Positions 28,401 to 38,117 are shown, counted from the stretch's first letter. The stretch is 64,000 bases of DNA from Bacteroidales bacterium (GCA_012517855.1 JAAYUD010000078.1:1-64000); one strand, 5' to 3'. Notes: a model not told the origin generated them from the sequence alone. A program made the numbers and translations.

Positions 28401-28848
28401 TATCTGTTATGCTACCAGTTTTGTTTCCTTTTGCAATAACATTGGCTCCGATAATCGGTTCGCCTTTTTCATCAACAACTTTCCCCTTGATTAGCTTTTT
28501 ATTGCTTTGATTGTTTGGGTTTGAAATTCTCTTTTCCGAAGGAATCCTTTTGTGTATGATAATCATTTTGTTTTGAATATCATATTCCAAATTATTATCC
28601 AAGATGCTAGAAAGAACTTCTTTTAAAGGAGTCCTTTTAAAAGTAGCAGAAATGTCTTTATTTTCGTTGACTTCGTCAACTTTATAGATAACAGACATTT
28701 TCGTTTGTTGTTCCACCTCTCTGAGTACATTTTTCAATGTTTCATGCCGGAATGTTTTACTGATTGTTTGTGCATTCAGGCTAATAGTACCTAGACAGAA
28801 TGGAACAAAAAAAAGTAACCAAAGTACTTTCTTTTGTTTGTTTTTCAT
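25489..28848 (-). CDS. susC: SusC/RagA TonB-dependent receptor with STN signalling domain
   Basis: A 1119-residue outer-membrane transporter. In order: signal peptide (to about N-A-Q), STN domain (about residues 30-99), carboxypeptidase-like regulatory domain (about 120-198, with G-K-V-V-D-E-K-G-E-P-I-I-G-A-N-V). Next come the plug, starting at V-V-V-G-Y-G-T, and a C-terminal 22-strand barrel ending in F-G-L-D-V-E-F. The STN domain is the part that contacts FecR anti-sigma factors, so this receptor both imports oligosaccharide and signals. FecR lies 39 bp upstream. The symbol denotes the family. Confidence 0.95.
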   Translation of the reverse strand: MKNKQKKVLWLLFFVPFCLGTISLNAQTISKTFRHETLKNVLREVEQQTKMSVIYKVDEVNENKDISATFKRTPLKEVLSSILDNNLEYDIQNKMIIIHKRIPSEKRISNPNNQSNKKLIKGKVVDEKGEPIIGANVIAKGNKTGSITDMNGEFEFDASGSNAFIISYIGYKNLQIPITRKQYYSITMVEDTKLLNEVVVVGYGTMTRKSVVGAVDQVKSSTLENRPIANVTQALQGASPNLIVQQRSFNPNDATMNLNIRGISTTNSNSPLIVIDGLVSDDSSLDKLNPMDIDNISILKDAGTAAIYGSRSANGVILVTTKKGKKNERTTVRVNSMMGWEKPHFLFSPVAGYQNATLKNLALTNSGMNPIFTPEQIRNLAAHQSEEDWFYHQIFRTALQQNHNISVSGGSDKTTYMVSVGYYNQESNYVGNKNFGIQRYNIRSNITTEIGRFKLTTLMAYTRNNSISTTGSSLEVDASRIPPYYYYKMKTSDGRYLLNDVLSEFNPLGSLEAGGTNKYRNNDFTANVSAELQIIDGLKLRGVLGANVTGDHRYSRHLRVPYYSSESDTTPARYANETRETSDWNYDAYLINSQILLDYNKTFGKHNFTGLLGTTNESFTSTANEINLKYSNIDLGTSASDDAQIVVGGGSSVTPENTLRTSITSVLGRLGYSYADKYYAEFDFRYDGSSKFGSGYRWGFFPSLSLGWRASEESFMQNYKDHIGDLKLRGSYGVLGNQTIGAYDRFTTYDMYTNTYAYNNKTVTGAGFTLGKENLTWEKTRILNLGLDANFLNNNLNVTFDYFYKHTVDILMTPVVPSVFGTTQAMDNIGEMSNKGWELSINYRLKTGQFIHNFTANIGDSFNKVDKFPEKEQITSMEELYKLIRVGVPLGSYYGYKTAGFFKNYEDIEASAIPVGGTVQPGDLKFVDRNKDGIIDSKDRFILGNGFPRYTFGFTYNLNWKNFDLSIFGQGVGKRSMMLRGELIEPFHQNYSYVIYKHQLDYWTPTHTDARWPRLSAAGSTSNSNNFRNGSDLYILNGSYLRIKDITIGYTLPKEWIKKIGMEKLRVYITGQNLFTFSHNSFIDPESSEFNSQMDTSGANSGRNYPTLKYYGFGLDVEF

Positions 28849-28887
28849 GCTTTTTCTGTTTTTAATTTAATGATTAGTTTGACATTA

Positions 28888-29874
28888 TTATTTGATATAT
28901 ATATCCTTTCCTTTATGTACTACTGTTATTGGGATAATTTTCTTCAATCCTTCCATTACTTCGTTTATTGTCTCTTTGTTCCGAAGTGAGATGCAGAGTT
29001 TCATGGCACCAACCTTTTCCGATTCAAGTAGTATGTTTACCGCATATTGGCGAGAAAGCTTTTTAGATAAATCTTTTACGGTGATATCATCAAAATCTAT
29101 TTTGTTTTCAACCCACGATTTTGATTGATTTACGTTCGTTTCATGTCGAGTGAGCTGTTTTGTTTTTAAGTCGAGCATAGCGGCTTGCCCTGGCAGGATA
29201 TTCATTTTAGTCTGTTTATAGTTTATCTCTACTCTACCCTCCAATAACGAAGTCATTATATACGGGTCATCCGGGTAAGCCGACACATCGAATTTTGTTC
29301 CTTTTACAACCACGTTATACCCTTTGGTATGAACAGTAAAAGTTATTCCATTATGTTTGGATACTTCAAAATAACCTTCGCCATTTAGTTCTACCAATCG
29401 ATTTTTTGAATTGAATTTATTGGAATATTTAATTGTTGAACCCGCATTTAGCCAAACAGATGTTCCATCGGGAAGCAATATTTTGGTCTTATTTCCGTAT
29501 GGAGCTTGACAAACAAAGTAATTGTCGGGTACATTTGAAGATACTTTTACCCACAAACTGAAACTACTGCCTAATAAAACAATGAAAATTGCTGCCACAG
29601 CTATCATCTGTTTCCATTTTCGGCGAATGATGTTTACTGTTGGCATAGAAATAGATCTTCGGATACGTAATTGACGTTCCAAGCTCTTCCATTCTTTATT
29701 TGTTTGTTCGTTAACAGTAGGTTTGGTGATCCATTCTTTCTCCCATGCTCTGAATTTGTTGCCGTTGTATACATTCTGATTGATGTATGCAAACAAAGTT
29801 ATCTCATCAGCATTAGAAATTGTTCCGCTAAAATACTGAAAAGCCAATTCTTTAATTTTCGTTGTATCTTCCAT
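28888..29874 (-). CDS. FecR-family anti-sigma factor
   Basis: A 328-residue single-pass inner-membrane protein. The cytoplasmic N-terminus (1-88) carries the sigma-binding region. One membrane helix lies at about 89-108. The periplasmic FecR domain follows (T-K-I-L-L-P-D-G-T-S-V-W-L-N-A-G-S, then G-E-G-Y-F-E-V and G-T-K-F-D-V-S-A-Y), and finally a DUF4974-type domain that meets the STN domain of SusC. It should hold the ECF sigma factor until SusC imports its ligand. Unusually, the sigma gene is about 1 kb away rather than adjacent. Confidence 0.92.
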   Translation of the reverse strand: MEDTTKIKELAFQYFSGTISNADEITLFAYINQNVYNGNKFRAWEKEWITKPTVNEQTNKEWKSLERQLRIRRSISMPTVNIIRRKWKQMIAVAAIFIVLLGSSFSLWVKVSSNVPDNYFVCQAPYGNKTKILLPDGTSVWLNAGSTIKYSNKFNSKNRLVELNGEGYFEVSKHNGITFTVHTKGYNVVVKGTKFDVSAYPDDPYIMTSLLEGRVEINYKQTKMNILPGQAAMLDLKTKQLTRHETNVNQSKSWVENKIDFDDITVKDLSKKLSRQYAVNILLESEKVGAMKLCISLRNKETINEVMEGLKKIIPITVVHKGKDIYIK

Positions 29875-29959
29875 TGTTTTTATCTCTATATGTTATAACA
29901 AATCAGTTTATTTTTACCCAACCTAAAAATACAAAAAAAGTAGAAATCAAGATAAGAAA

Positions 29960-30204
29960 TCAAAAGGAGGAGAGTTGATTTGTCTTGACGGCTTCATCTC
30001 CGGTAAGTGCTTTAGGTTTGTTTTCGAAGAAGTAGATCGCGGTAATCACTAAAATGAAGCAAAACAAGAATCGCCATTATTTCACTCTCAGACGTAATAC
30101 TTTTTGTATTTGAATAGCTTTTTACTTTTCTTCTTCTTCCGAACTAAAAATGAATTATTCAAGCTTCTATTTTGCAAAAAAAGTTTTGAAACTCTATCCG
30201 TCAT
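29960..30204 (-). pseudogene. Possible remnant of a small membrane protein gene
   Basis: On the minus strand an ATG at 30204 opens a 38-codon frame ending in a Lys-rich stretch (R-K-K-K-K-S-K-K-L-F-K-Y-K-K-Y-Y-V). A shift to another frame, interrupted by one TAA, continues as L-R-L-R-V-K then W-R-F-L-F-C-F-I-L-V-I-T-A-I-Y-F-F and a polar tail ending at 29960. Basic region, membrane helix and polar tail together look like one small protein broken by a frameshift and a stop. I do not recognise the family. It could be chance. Confidence 0.3.
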
Positions 30205-30373
30205 GTTATCTCATTGGTTATGAGTTATATGTACAGACGTGGCTTATTTATGGGACCTCAAAATGGCGTTATCTTACTTACTGTTAGTGTGTTATGAAAT
30301 ACGGATCGGGCGTTTCGTCTATCAACCGATTAAGTCATTACTCGGTATCTGTGGCGTGGGCACCTTGTAGAAG

Positions 30374-30692
30374 CTCCTTTACTTACTTTTTCTACGTGGA
30401 AGTGCTCCGGTTCTTTTTCTCTGCAAGAAGGTGTTTTGTACACATCTTATTGAATCATAGTTGTCGCATTTAAGCTATTTTTGTTGACTCATTAAGGTTT
30501 TGTCGTTCCACATATGTGATTCGATCGTTCCACATATATGAGTTGATCGAATCACATATGTGGAACGACACTCTTTTCAGGACAAGATATAAAATCTTTC
30601 TGATATGAGCCAACTTTCATCAGTATGTTTCACAGACTCTGCCCTTGCAAAAAGGTTTCACGAAGCGCTTAAAAGCCTTTTGGGCAAAGCAT
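30374..30692 (+). repeat. Dispersed repeat flanking the mannan locus, copy B
   Basis: It is the direct-orientation partner of 19940-20232 and is about 24 bp longer because the palindromic core is partly duplicated. Perfect 25-bp arms lie at 30502-30526 and 30545-30569, and the 18-nt loop contains another copy of the gttccacatat word. It sits in the roughly 1-kb gap (29875-30869) between the anti-sigma and sigma genes. The rest of that gap shows only the small remnant at 29960-30204 and no convincing gene. Confidence 0.75.
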
Positions 30693-30869
30693 TATGGCTT
30701 TCGTTACAACAGCATAACAGAGACGTACGAATGTAGAACGCGCAAATTGAAACCTTATTTTGTTGGAATAGACCGCCGCAGCCGCAACGACGTATCTGAG
30801 CTCTTATCCCGAATTCAAATAGAAAATTGTTTTCTGCTTCACCACGATCCGAATAGACTAAAAGTTTTA

Positions 30870-31478
30870 TTATCTAATAAGCCATGCTATGATAATAATA
30901 TATATATCTAGCGGGTACTTGTTTTTGAAATGATCGGAAAAGCTACGCAATGTTTTGGATATTTGTTTTTCGACCGCTGTTGTAGAAATATTAAGTGTTT
31001 CGGCAATTTCTCTGTTTTTTAGCCCCTTAAAGCGGCTCATAATAAATATTTCTCTAGAACGTGGAGATAATTTATCCATAACTATTTTGACTTGTTCTTG
31101 TAGCTCGTCATACAAGAGTTTGTGTTCGGCATCCAAAAAGAAATCGGTGTAATACAAACGTTCTTCTCCTTCTAGTTTTGTATCAATTTGATATTTTTCG
31201 ACAATCGATATATGTTTTATATAATTTAAGCAACCGTTCCGTACCATTGCAAATAACAAAGAAGCAATAGATATTGCAGATAGCGTAGCACGTTTTTCCC
31301 AAAGGTGCATAAAACATTCCTGAATAATATCGTGAGCGATATCTTCATCTTTCAAAAAGCGAATAGCATATCGGTGGAGACGTGGATAATAGACTTTGAA
31401 AAGATATTCAAAAGCCTGGTTATCGCCTGATTTGATGCTGTTCAATAATGTTTTATCATCTGAGAAATCTATCATCAT
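30870..31478 (-). CDS. ECF RNA polymerase sigma factor (FecI-like, Bacteroidetes type)
   Basis: A 202-residue sigma-70 group 4 protein. Region 2 is at about residues 23-62 (Y-P-R-L-H-R-Y-A, then D-I-I-Q-E-C-F-M-H-L-W-E). Region 4 is at about 137-180 (L-S-P-R-S-R-E-I-F-I-M-S-R-F, then N-R-E-I-A-E-T-L-N-I-S-T-T-A-V-E-K). It should be released by the FecR protein when SusC transports its glycan, then drive the operon downstream on the same strand. It ends with an unusual hydrophobic run (I-Y-I-I-I-I-A-W). Two adjacent ATGs (31478, 31475) are possible starts. Confidence 0.9.
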   Translation of the reverse strand: MMIDFSDDKTLLNSIKSGDNQAFEYLFKVYYPRLHRYAIRFLKDEDIAHDIIQECFMHLWEKRATLSAISIASLLFAMVRNGCLNYIKHISIVEKYQIDTKLEGEERLYYTDFFLDAEHKLLYDELQEQVKIVMDKLSPRSREIFIMSRFKGLKNREIAETLNISTTAVEKQISKTLRSFSDHFKNKYPLDIYIIIIAWLIR

Positions 31479-31591
31479 ATTATCTATTTACGATATGATT
31501 AACAAGATTCAAAAGGGTTAATTTTCAGTTGCAATATTATTAAATATCTTTTGATTCTGCAAAAATAAAATAAAAATAAAGTAAGAAGTGA

Positions 31592-31631
31592 TAAAAAAGT
31601 TCCAAGTGTTCAATAAGACACACTTGGAACT
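31592..31631 (-). terminator. Rho-independent terminator of rdgB
   Basis: Perfect 12-bp arms (31598-31609 and 31620-31631) are followed, reading the minus strand, by a T-run complementary to the A tract at 31593-31598. It lies 22 bp after the rdgB stop. Confidence 0.8.
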
Positions 31632-31652
31632 AATATGTATTAGAAATAGCTT

Positions 31653-32255
31653 CTATAAGTAAAACTGATTGTATGTTTTAATGAAATCGTTTAACTTTTG
31701 TAGAGCCAGTGCCCGATGGCTGATCTGATTTTTTTCTTCGGCAGGCATTTCGGCAAAAGTGTACTTGGATTGCGATGGACGGAAGATAGGATCGTAACCA
31801 AATCCCGATGTTCCGCTTTGTTCCGTTGTTATTTCTCCCTTAATGATTCCGTCGAAAGAATATTCTTGTCCATCAATGATGAGGGCGATGACCGTTCTGA
31901 ACTGGGCCTTTCTGTTGCTTATGCCTTTTAGTTTATCGAGAACCTTTTTCATGTTCGCTTCAGAATCTTTATCCGTTCCGGCATATCGTGCAGAATAAAC
32001 TCCCGGTTCACCATCGAGAGCCTCTATTTCGAGTCCCGTATCATCCGAGAAGCAGTCCAAATGAAAATGCTCGAATACATATTTAGCTTTAATCATAGCA
32101 TTGCCTTCGAGGGTTTGTGCTGTTTCCGGAATGTCGTCGTAACAATTTATATCTGCCAAACTTACTACTTCTACTTTGTCCTGCAAGATAGCGCGTGCTT
32201 CTTTCAGTTTATTGGGATTATTGGTAGCAAATACTAATTTTCTTTTCATCTTCAT
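31653..32255 (-). CDS. rdgB: dITP/XTP pyrophosphatase (RdgB/HAM1)
   Basis: This 200-residue house-cleaning enzyme hydrolyses non-canonical purine triphosphates such as dITP and XTP. It has the N-terminal [11 protein letters not shown] signature, [20 protein letters not shown], the S-G-F-G-Y-D-P-I-F active-site loop and S-H-R-A-L-A at the C-terminus. Its start overlaps the stop of the YitT gene by 4 bases, or begins two codons later at 32249. Last gene of a leuS-yitT-rdgB operon. Confidence 0.95.
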   Translation of the reverse strand: MKMKRKLVFATNNPNKLKEARAILQDKVEVVSLADINCYDDIPETAQTLEGNAMIKAKYVFEHFHLDCFSDDTGLEIEALDGEPGVYSARYAGTDKDSEANMKKVLDKLKGISNRKAQFRTVIALIIDGQEYSFDGIIKGEITTEQSGTSGFGYDPIFRPSQSKYTFAEMPAEEKNQISHRALALQKLNDFIKTYNQFYL

Positions 32256-33154
32256 TTTACTTTGAGTTTGTCGAACCCCTGCCCAAATACTCCGGTAACG
32301 GTGCTTTGAGTGATGAAAGCATCTGGGTCGATATCTTTAATGAGTCGGAAGATGTCTACCGATTGACTTTTGTGAGCCATGACAATAAGCATTTTTACTT
32401 CATTTTTGCTATACCATCCTGTGCCATTTATGACAGTGACACCACGGTGAGTTTGTGTGATGATCAGGTCTCCTATTTCTGCATATTTTTTTGAAAAGAT
32501 AAAAAACTGTATTGAGCGTCGAGTACTATTTACTACATAATCGAGCATGTAACTGACAATGATTAAAGTAACAAAACCAAAGATCACTCGCCGCCAATCA
32601 TGAAATACAAAATAGCAAGACGAAATGATAATAATATCGCAATACATGATCATACGCCCTAAGGTAATATCTTTGTATTTGTTGACCACGGCAGCGATAA
32701 TATCCGTTCCTCCTGTGCTCCCGTTGTTACTGAATACTATCCCTAAGCCAATGCCACAAAGGATAGCTCCTAAAACACATGCCATCGAATCTTGTCCAGG
32801 TCCTAACAATTTCAAGGGATGCCCTGCATGATCTACAAAAACCAATTGTAGAAACCATAATAAGAAAGTTAGCATAATGATGGCATAAGACGTTTTTATG
32901 CTGAATTTAGGGCCAAGAATTTTGCCTGCAAATGATAGGAAAATTACATTGACAATAAAGTAAGTCCATTGGATGGGAAATCCTGTTGAATAGAATATAA
33001 TAGCACCTATACCAGTTAGTCCACCTGTGGTTATCTGATAGGGCAACAAAAATGCAGTCCATCCGAAAGCGTAACAAAACAATCCGATCGTAATGAAGAA
33101 ATAGTCCTTCAGTTCGCGGGATAAATTAAGTTTTGTGATATTAGAATTATTCAT
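32252..33154 (-). CDS. YitT-family membrane protein (DUF2179 C-terminus)
   Basis: The ATG at 33154 shares one base with the leuS stop; an upstream in-frame start lies wholly inside leuS and is rejected. The 300-residue protein has five or six membrane helices ([17 protein letters not shown] segments typical of YitT). A soluble C-terminal DUF2179 domain ([16 protein letters not shown]) follows. Biochemical function is unknown for the family. Confidence 0.88.
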   Translation of the reverse strand: MNNSNITKLNLSRELKDYFFITIGLFCYAFGWTAFLLPYQITTGGLTGIGAIIFYSTGFPIQWTYFIVNVIFLSFAGKILGPKFSIKTSYAIIMLTFLLWFLQLVFVDHAGHPLKLLGPGQDSMACVLGAILCGIGLGIVFSNNGSTGGTDIIAAVVNKYKDITLGRMIMYCDIIIISSCYFVFHDWRRVIFGFVTLIIVSYMLDYVVNSTRRSIQFFIFSKKYAEIGDLIITQTHRGVTVINGTGWYSKNEVKMLIVMAHKSQSVDIFRLIKDIDPDAFITQSTVTGVFGQGFDKLKVK

Positions 33155-35985
33155 TATTTGATGACAATATTTACTATTTTCTTTGGAACAACTATAATTT
33201 TTACTACGTTTTTGCCTTCCATCCATTTTAGAGAACGTTCGTCGGCAAGTACGGCTTTTTCAATACTTTCTTTATCTGCATCGATTGGGAATTCTACATT
33301 GTAACGAACTTTGCCATTGAAAGAAATGCAGTAATTAATGGTGTTTTCTTTTAAGTATTCTTCATTACATTGGGGCCATTGAGCATCACAAACAGAAGTT
33401 TGATGTCCCAATATTTCCCATAGTTCTTCGCAAATATGCGGTGCAAACGGAGAGAGAAGCACAACAAATGTTTCCAATACTTCTTGTTTCGAGCATTTCA
33501 TAGATAACAACTCGCTGGTGCAAATCATGAAAGCACTGATTGAGGTATTGTACGAAAAATGTTCAATATCGAAAGTTATTTTTTTAATCAATTTATGGAT
33601 TGATTTCAATTCTTCTTTCGTTGGTGTCTCGTTAGCTACTAAATATTCATCATTACGATTGAAAAACAATCCCCAGAACTTATGAATAAAACGATTGACA
33701 CCATCTATGCCGTTCGTATCCCATGGCTTGGATTGGTCAATGGGGCCTAAAAACATTTCGTACATTCGCAATGTGTCGGCACCATAACGTTCTACAATCA
33801 TATCGGGATTGACAACATTGTACATGGATTTACTCATCTTTTCGACCGCCCATCCGCAAATGTATTTGTCATTTTCGAGAATAAATTCAGCTGTTTTGTA
33901 TTCAGGACTCCAATTGCGGAATGCTTCAATATCCAATACATCATTTGATACAATATTTACATCTACATGAATAGGTGTTACATCGTATTTGTCTTTTAAA
34001 CCCAACGAAACAAAAGTGTTGGTGTTTTTTATACGGTAAACAAAATTACTTCTACCTTGAATCATGCCTTGGTTAATCAACTTCTGAAAAGGTTCTTCGG
34101 CTATTGAGACGCCTAGGTCGTGAAGAAATTTATTCCAGAAACGTGAATAGATTAAGTGTCCTGTAGCATGTTCTGTCCCTCCTACATATAAATCTACATT
34201 TTGCCAATAAGCGTCTTTTTCTTTATCCACTAATGCTTTTTCGTTATGTGGGTCCATATAGCGCAAGTAGTAAGCCGATGAACCTGCAAACCCTGGCATC
34301 GTGCATAGTTCCAAAGGAAATACGGTGATGTTGTCTATTTTATCGTTTTCTACCACGCATTTGTTTTTATCGTCCCACGCCCATTTCTTGGCATGCCCTA
34401 GTGGCGGTTGTCCACTTTCGGTAGGTTGATATTTGTCGATCTCGGGTAGCAATAGCGGAAGTTTGTCTTCATCGATGGTATGTGGCATGTCATCTTTATA
34501 ATAGATGGGAAATGGCTCACCCCAATAACGCTGGCGTGAGAAAGTGGCATCGCGAAGACGATAATTTACTTTAATACGCCCAAGTCCCGTTGATTTGACA
34601 AATTCTTTTGTTTTGGCTATGGCCTCTTTTACAGTTAGGCCGTTTAATATAAGTCCGCCTTCAACTCCTTCTTTCGGAGAGTTGATCATAAGGCCTTCTT
34701 TGGCATCAAAACTTTCTTCGCTCACGTCACATCCTTCGATAAGAGGACGGATTTCCAAATTGAAATGTTTGGCAAAAGCATAATCTCGACTATCGTGTGC
34801 CGGAACGGCCATGATAGCCCCCGTACCATAACCTGCCAACACATAGTCGCTTATCCAAATAGGAATTGTTTCGTTTGTCAAGGGGTTGATGGCATAACTG
34901 CCCGAAAAAACACCGCTTACGCTGCGGTCGGATATCCTTTCACGTTCGGTACGTTTCTTCGTTTTCTCTAGATAAGCGTTGACTTCATCTTTTTGTTTGT
35001 CTGTAGTTACTTGGGCTACCAATTCACTTTCGGGAGCCAGCACCATAAAGGTAACTCCGAAAATAGTATCGGCACGAGTAGTGAAGATAGTGAAACTTAA
35101 ATCTGAATCTTTCACATTAAACCCAATTTCTGTACCTTCAGAACGTCCTATCCAATTGCGTTGTGTCTCTTTCAAAGATTCTGTCCAATCTATTTTCTCA
35201 AGCCCGTCGAGCAAACGTTGAGCATAAGCGGATACTCGCAAGCACCATTGACGCATCTTTTTTTGTACAACGGGATAACCGCCGCGAACAGATAAGCCGT
35301 CTACAACTTCATCGTTGGCAAGTACGGTGCCAAGCTTAGGACACCAGTTGACCATGGTTTCGCCTAAATAAGCTATGCGGTAGTTCATCAAAAGCTCTTC
35401 TTTTTCCTTATCTGTTTTGGCGTTCCATTCAGAGGCGGTAAAAGAAAGTTCTTCGTTGCATGACACATCTATTCCGTTTGTTCCATTTTCTTCGAAAAGC
35501 TTAACGAGTTCGTCTATTGGACAAGCCTTTTGCAGCTTATTGTTGTAATAGCTTTTATACATCTTGACGAACGCCCATTGTGTCCAATGATAATAATGTG
35601 GATCGCAAGTACGAACTTCTCTGCTCCAATCGAAAGAAAATCCTATTTTATCTAATTGTTCGCGATAACGGTTTATGTTGTTGACGGTGGTAATAGCCGG
35701 GTGTTGTCCTGTTTTTATGGCATATTGTTCGGCCGGTAATCCATAAGCATCGTAACCCATCGGATTGAGTACATTAAATCCTTGTAGACGCTTGTAGCGG
35801 GCATAGATATCCGAAGCGATATAACCCAGCGGGTGACCTACATGAAGCCCTGCTCCCGATGGATAAGGAAACATATTCAGGACATAGAATTTCTTTTTAT
35901 TTTTATTTTCGGCAACTTTGTAGGTGCTGTTCTCGATCCATTTACGTTGCCATTTCTGCTCAATTTCTTTGAAATTGTATTCCAT
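33154..35985 (-). CDS. leuS: Leucyl-tRNA synthetase
   Basis: This 943-residue class I synthetase charges tRNA-Leu. The HIGH motif lies in [13 protein letters not shown], the KMSKS loop in [10 protein letters not shown]. The CP1 editing domain between them has the T-T-R-A-D-T-I-F-G and [12 protein letters not shown] segments, so editing should be intact. Length is in the usual range for Bacteroidetes. A minus-strand box TAAATTTG at 36024-36031 is the best promoter candidate. Confidence 0.98.
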   Translation of the reverse strand: MEYNFKEIEQKWQRKWIENSTYKVAENKNKKKFYVLNMFPYPSGAGLHVGHPLGYIASDIYARYKRLQGFNVLNPMGYDAYGLPAEQYAIKTGQHPAITTVNNINRYREQLDKIGFSFDWSREVRTCDPHYYHWTQWAFVKMYKSYYNNKLQKACPIDELVKLFEENGTNGIDVSCNEELSFTASEWNAKTDKEKEELLMNYRIAYLGETMVNWCPKLGTVLANDEVVDGLSVRGGYPVVQKKMRQWCLRVSAYAQRLLDGLEKIDWTESLKETQRNWIGRSEGTEIGFNVKDSDLSFTIFTTRADTIFGVTFMVLAPESELVAQVTTDKQKDEVNAYLEKTKKRTERERISDRSVSGVFSGSYAINPLTNETIPIWISDYVLAGYGTGAIMAVPAHDSRDYAFAKHFNLEIRPLIEGCDVSEESFDAKEGLMINSPKEGVEGGLILNGLTVKEAIAKTKEFVKSTGLGRIKVNYRLRDATFSRQRYWGEPFPIYYKDDMPHTIDEDKLPLLLPEIDKYQPTESGQPPLGHAKKWAWDDKNKCVVENDKIDNITVFPLELCTMPGFAGSSAYYLRYMDPHNEKALVDKEKDAYWQNVDLYVGGTEHATGHLIYSRFWNKFLHDLGVSIAEEPFQKLINQGMIQGRSNFVYRIKNTNTFVSLGLKDKYDVTPIHVDVNIVSNDVLDIEAFRNWSPEYKTAEFILENDKYICGWAVEKMSKSMYNVVNPDMIVERYGADTLRMYEMFLGPIDQSKPWDTNGIDGVNRFIHKFWGLFFNRNDEYLVANETPTKEELKSIHKLIKKITFDIEHFSYNTSISAFMICTSELLSMKCSKQEVLETFVVLLSPFAPHICEELWEILGHQTSVCDAQWPQCNEEYLKENTINYCISFNGKVRYNVEFPIDADKESIEKAVLADERSLKWMEGKNVVKIIVVPKKIVNIVIK

Positions 35986-36137
35986 ATTTGTCGTTAGTAT
36001 TTGTTTTTATTCCATATTTTTCGCAAATTTACACCATTATTTTCAGATAACCACGGCGTTAACTAAAAATCAATGCGAATCTTTCTGATAAATCAAATTA
36101 TTATTTAACTTTGCAATCGTTCAAATAGAATAATGTG

Positions 36138-36569
36138 ATGATACAAGCTTCTTCTTCTTCATTGATAGTATATATTATCGTTTTGCTTGTTTTTGGTATT
36201 TCAAAAGCAGTGAGCGATAAGATTAAGAAAACAGGAACTTCGTTACCTGGCAAAAAAGGGCAACCTAGTCCACATCGTGGGATGACTGAACTTCCTGAAA
36301 GTTGGAAAGATTTATTTCCTCGAGAAGAGGTGATAAAGCCCGAACCGGTTGTTCAAAAGAATGCTCCGTCTTCGAAACCGATGAAAAAGTCATCCGCAGT
36401 TTTCATTCAAGACCCTAAAGAAGAAGGAAAACACTCGATAGACGAAAGAATCATATCTGTTGATGATAGTGCAGCAGATATAAATAATGAAGATTACGCA
36501 TTTCAAAGCATTGAAGATGTGCGTAAAGCTATTGTTTGGTCAGAAATTATTAATAAAAAATACAAATAA
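36138..36569 (+). CDS. Small membrane-anchored hypothetical protein
   Basis: The ATG at 36138 (or GTG at 36135) starts a 143-residue product with one N-terminal hydrophobic helix (about residues 8-24). A long polar, probably disordered region rich in Lys, Pro and Ser follows, then a short C-terminal motif D-V-R-K-A-I-V-W-S-E-I-I-N-K-K-Y that looks conserved and may be a docking segment. It is 25 bp upstream of the CoA-transferase gene and behind a TAACTTTG box (36116-36123), so the two are probably co-transcribed. I do not recognise the family. Confidence 0.7.
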   Translation: MIQASSSSLIVYIIVLLVFGISKAVSDKIKKTGTSLPGKKGQPSPHRGMTELPESWKDLFPREEVIKPEPVVQKNAPSSKPMKKSSAVFIQDPKEEGKHSIDERIISVDDSAADINNEDYAFQSIEDVRKAIVWSEIINKKYK

Positions 36570-36594
36570 AAAAATAACCGAAACTAAAGGAACT

Positions 36595-38094
36595 ATGGCG
36601 TTGAATTTTATTTCTGCAGCAGAAGCTGCAAGTTATGTAAAAAATGGTGATAACATTGGACTTAGTGGTTTTACACCTGCAGGCACAGCAAAGGCTGTGA
36701 CAAGAGAAATAGCTAGAATAGCTGAAGAAGAACATGCAAAGGGTAATCCTTATCAGATTGGAGTCTTTACAGGAGCTTCGACCGGTGATGCAACAGACGG
36801 TGTATTGGCAAATGCTCATGCTATCAGATATCGTGCTCCTTACACTACCAATAAAGATTTTAGAAAAGCAGTAAATAGTGGTGAGATTCACTACAATGAT
36901 ATTCATCTTTCTCAGATGGCTCAGGAGTTGCGTTATGGGTTTATGGGAAAAGTAGATACTGCAATTATCGAAGCATGTGAAATTACTGAAGATGGCAAAA
37001 TCTATTTGACAGCTGCCGGAGGTATTTCTCCTACTGTTTGTCGTTTGGCAGATAAGATTATCGTAGAACTTAACTCTGCACAAAGTCCAAATTTAAAATA
37101 TCTTCATGATGTCTATGAACCTTTAGATCCGCCTTATCGTCGCGAGATCCCTATATACAAGCCTAGCGATCGCATCGGTAGCTCTTATATTCAGGTAGAT
37201 CCTAAGAAGATTGTGGGCGTGGTTCGTACCAGTAAGCCGGACGAAGCTCGGCATTTCACTGCTCCTGATGTTTTGACCGATAAAATTGGTCAGAATGTTG
37301 CAGAATTCCTGGTCGCAGATATGAAACGTGGCATTATTCCGTCGTGTTTCTTGCCTATCCAGTCTGGAGTAGGAAATATAGCCAATGCCGTACTTGGTGG
37401 ATTGGGACGCGATAAAACAGTTCCTCCTTTCGAAATGTATACAGAAGTTATACAAAATTCGGTGATCAAACTGATGGAAGAAGGACGTATTAAATTCGGT
37501 AGCGCTTGTTCGCTCACTGTAACAAACGATTGTTTGGATGAAGTTACCGGAAATATAGATTTCTTTAAAGATAAAATCGTGCTTCGTCAGTCAGAAATAT
37601 CCAATAATCCCGAGATTATTCGTCGCCTTGGTGTTATATCTATTAATACTGCTATTGAAGTAGACCTTTATGGTAACGTAAATTCTACTCATGTCTGTGG
37701 TGTTAAGATGATGAATGGTATCGGTGGCTCTTGCGACTTTACACGTAATTCTTATATCTCTATCTTTACTTGTCCTTCAACGGCCAAAGACGGACTTATA
37801 AGCTCTATCGTCCCGATGGTATCGCATGTTGACAGTACAGAACATGATGTCAATATTATCGTTACAGAGCAGGGAGTTGCCGACCTGCGTGGTAAGAGTC
37901 CCAAACAACGGGCCGAAGCCATTATCGAGAATTGCGTTCATCCTGATTATAAGCAAATACTTCGCGACTACCTGAAGTTGACCAATCCGAAAGTACAGAC
38001 GCCACAAAATTTGGCTGCTGCTCTCGGTATGCACGTTACCTTTAGCAAAACGGGTGATATGCATCTTACCAATTGGGCTGACTTTGTAAAATAG
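36595..38094 (+). CDS. Acetyl-CoA hydrolase / succinate (acetate) CoA-transferase
   Basis: The ATG at 36595 is preferred; the longer frame back to 36487 overlaps the upstream gene. The 499-residue protein belongs to the AarC/Cat1 family: D-N-I-G-L-S-G-F-T-P-A-G near the N-terminus, G-V-G-N-I-A-N-A-V, the catalytic glutamate region F-E-M-Y-T-E-V-I-Q, and G-G-S-C-D-F-T-R-N. It moves CoA between succinate, acetate or propionate, which fits the succinate/propionate fermentation of Bacteroidales. A terminator follows. Confidence 0.93.
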   Translation: MALNFISAAEAASYVKNGDNIGLSGFTPAGTAKAVTREIARIAEEEHAKGNPYQIGVFTGASTGDATDGVLANAHAIRYRAPYTTNKDFRKAVNSGEIHYNDIHLSQMAQELRYGFMGKVDTAIIEACEITEDGKIYLTAAGGISPTVCRLADKIIVELNSAQSPNLKYLHDVYEPLDPPYRREIPIYKPSDRIGSSYIQVDPKKIVGVVRTSKPDEARHFTAPDVLTDKIGQNVAEFLVADMKRGIIPSCFLPIQSGVGNIANAVLGGLGRDKTVPPFEMYTEVIQNSVIKLMEEGRIKFGSACSLTVTNDCLDEVTGNIDFFKDKIVLRQSEISNNPEIIRRLGVISINTAIEVDLYGNVNSTHVCGVKMMNGIGGSCDFTRNSYISIFTCPSTAKDGLISSIVPMVSHVDSTEHDVNIIVTEQGVADLRGKSPKQRAEAIIENCVHPDYKQILRDYLKLTNPKVQTPQNLAAALGMHVTFSKTGDMHLTNWADFVK

Positions 38095-38117
38095 AATAGC
38101 TTTTAAATTAAGATAGG

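Noticed and set aside
28888-29874. Frameshift or decay in fecR to explain the displaced sigma gene
   Set aside because: The frame is complete, with membrane helix, FecR domain and C-terminal domain all present.
30645-30911. An 88-codon plus-strand ORF inside and after repeat B
   Set aside because: It starts with TTG, overlaps the end of the sigma factor gene on the other strand, and its translation resembles no family.
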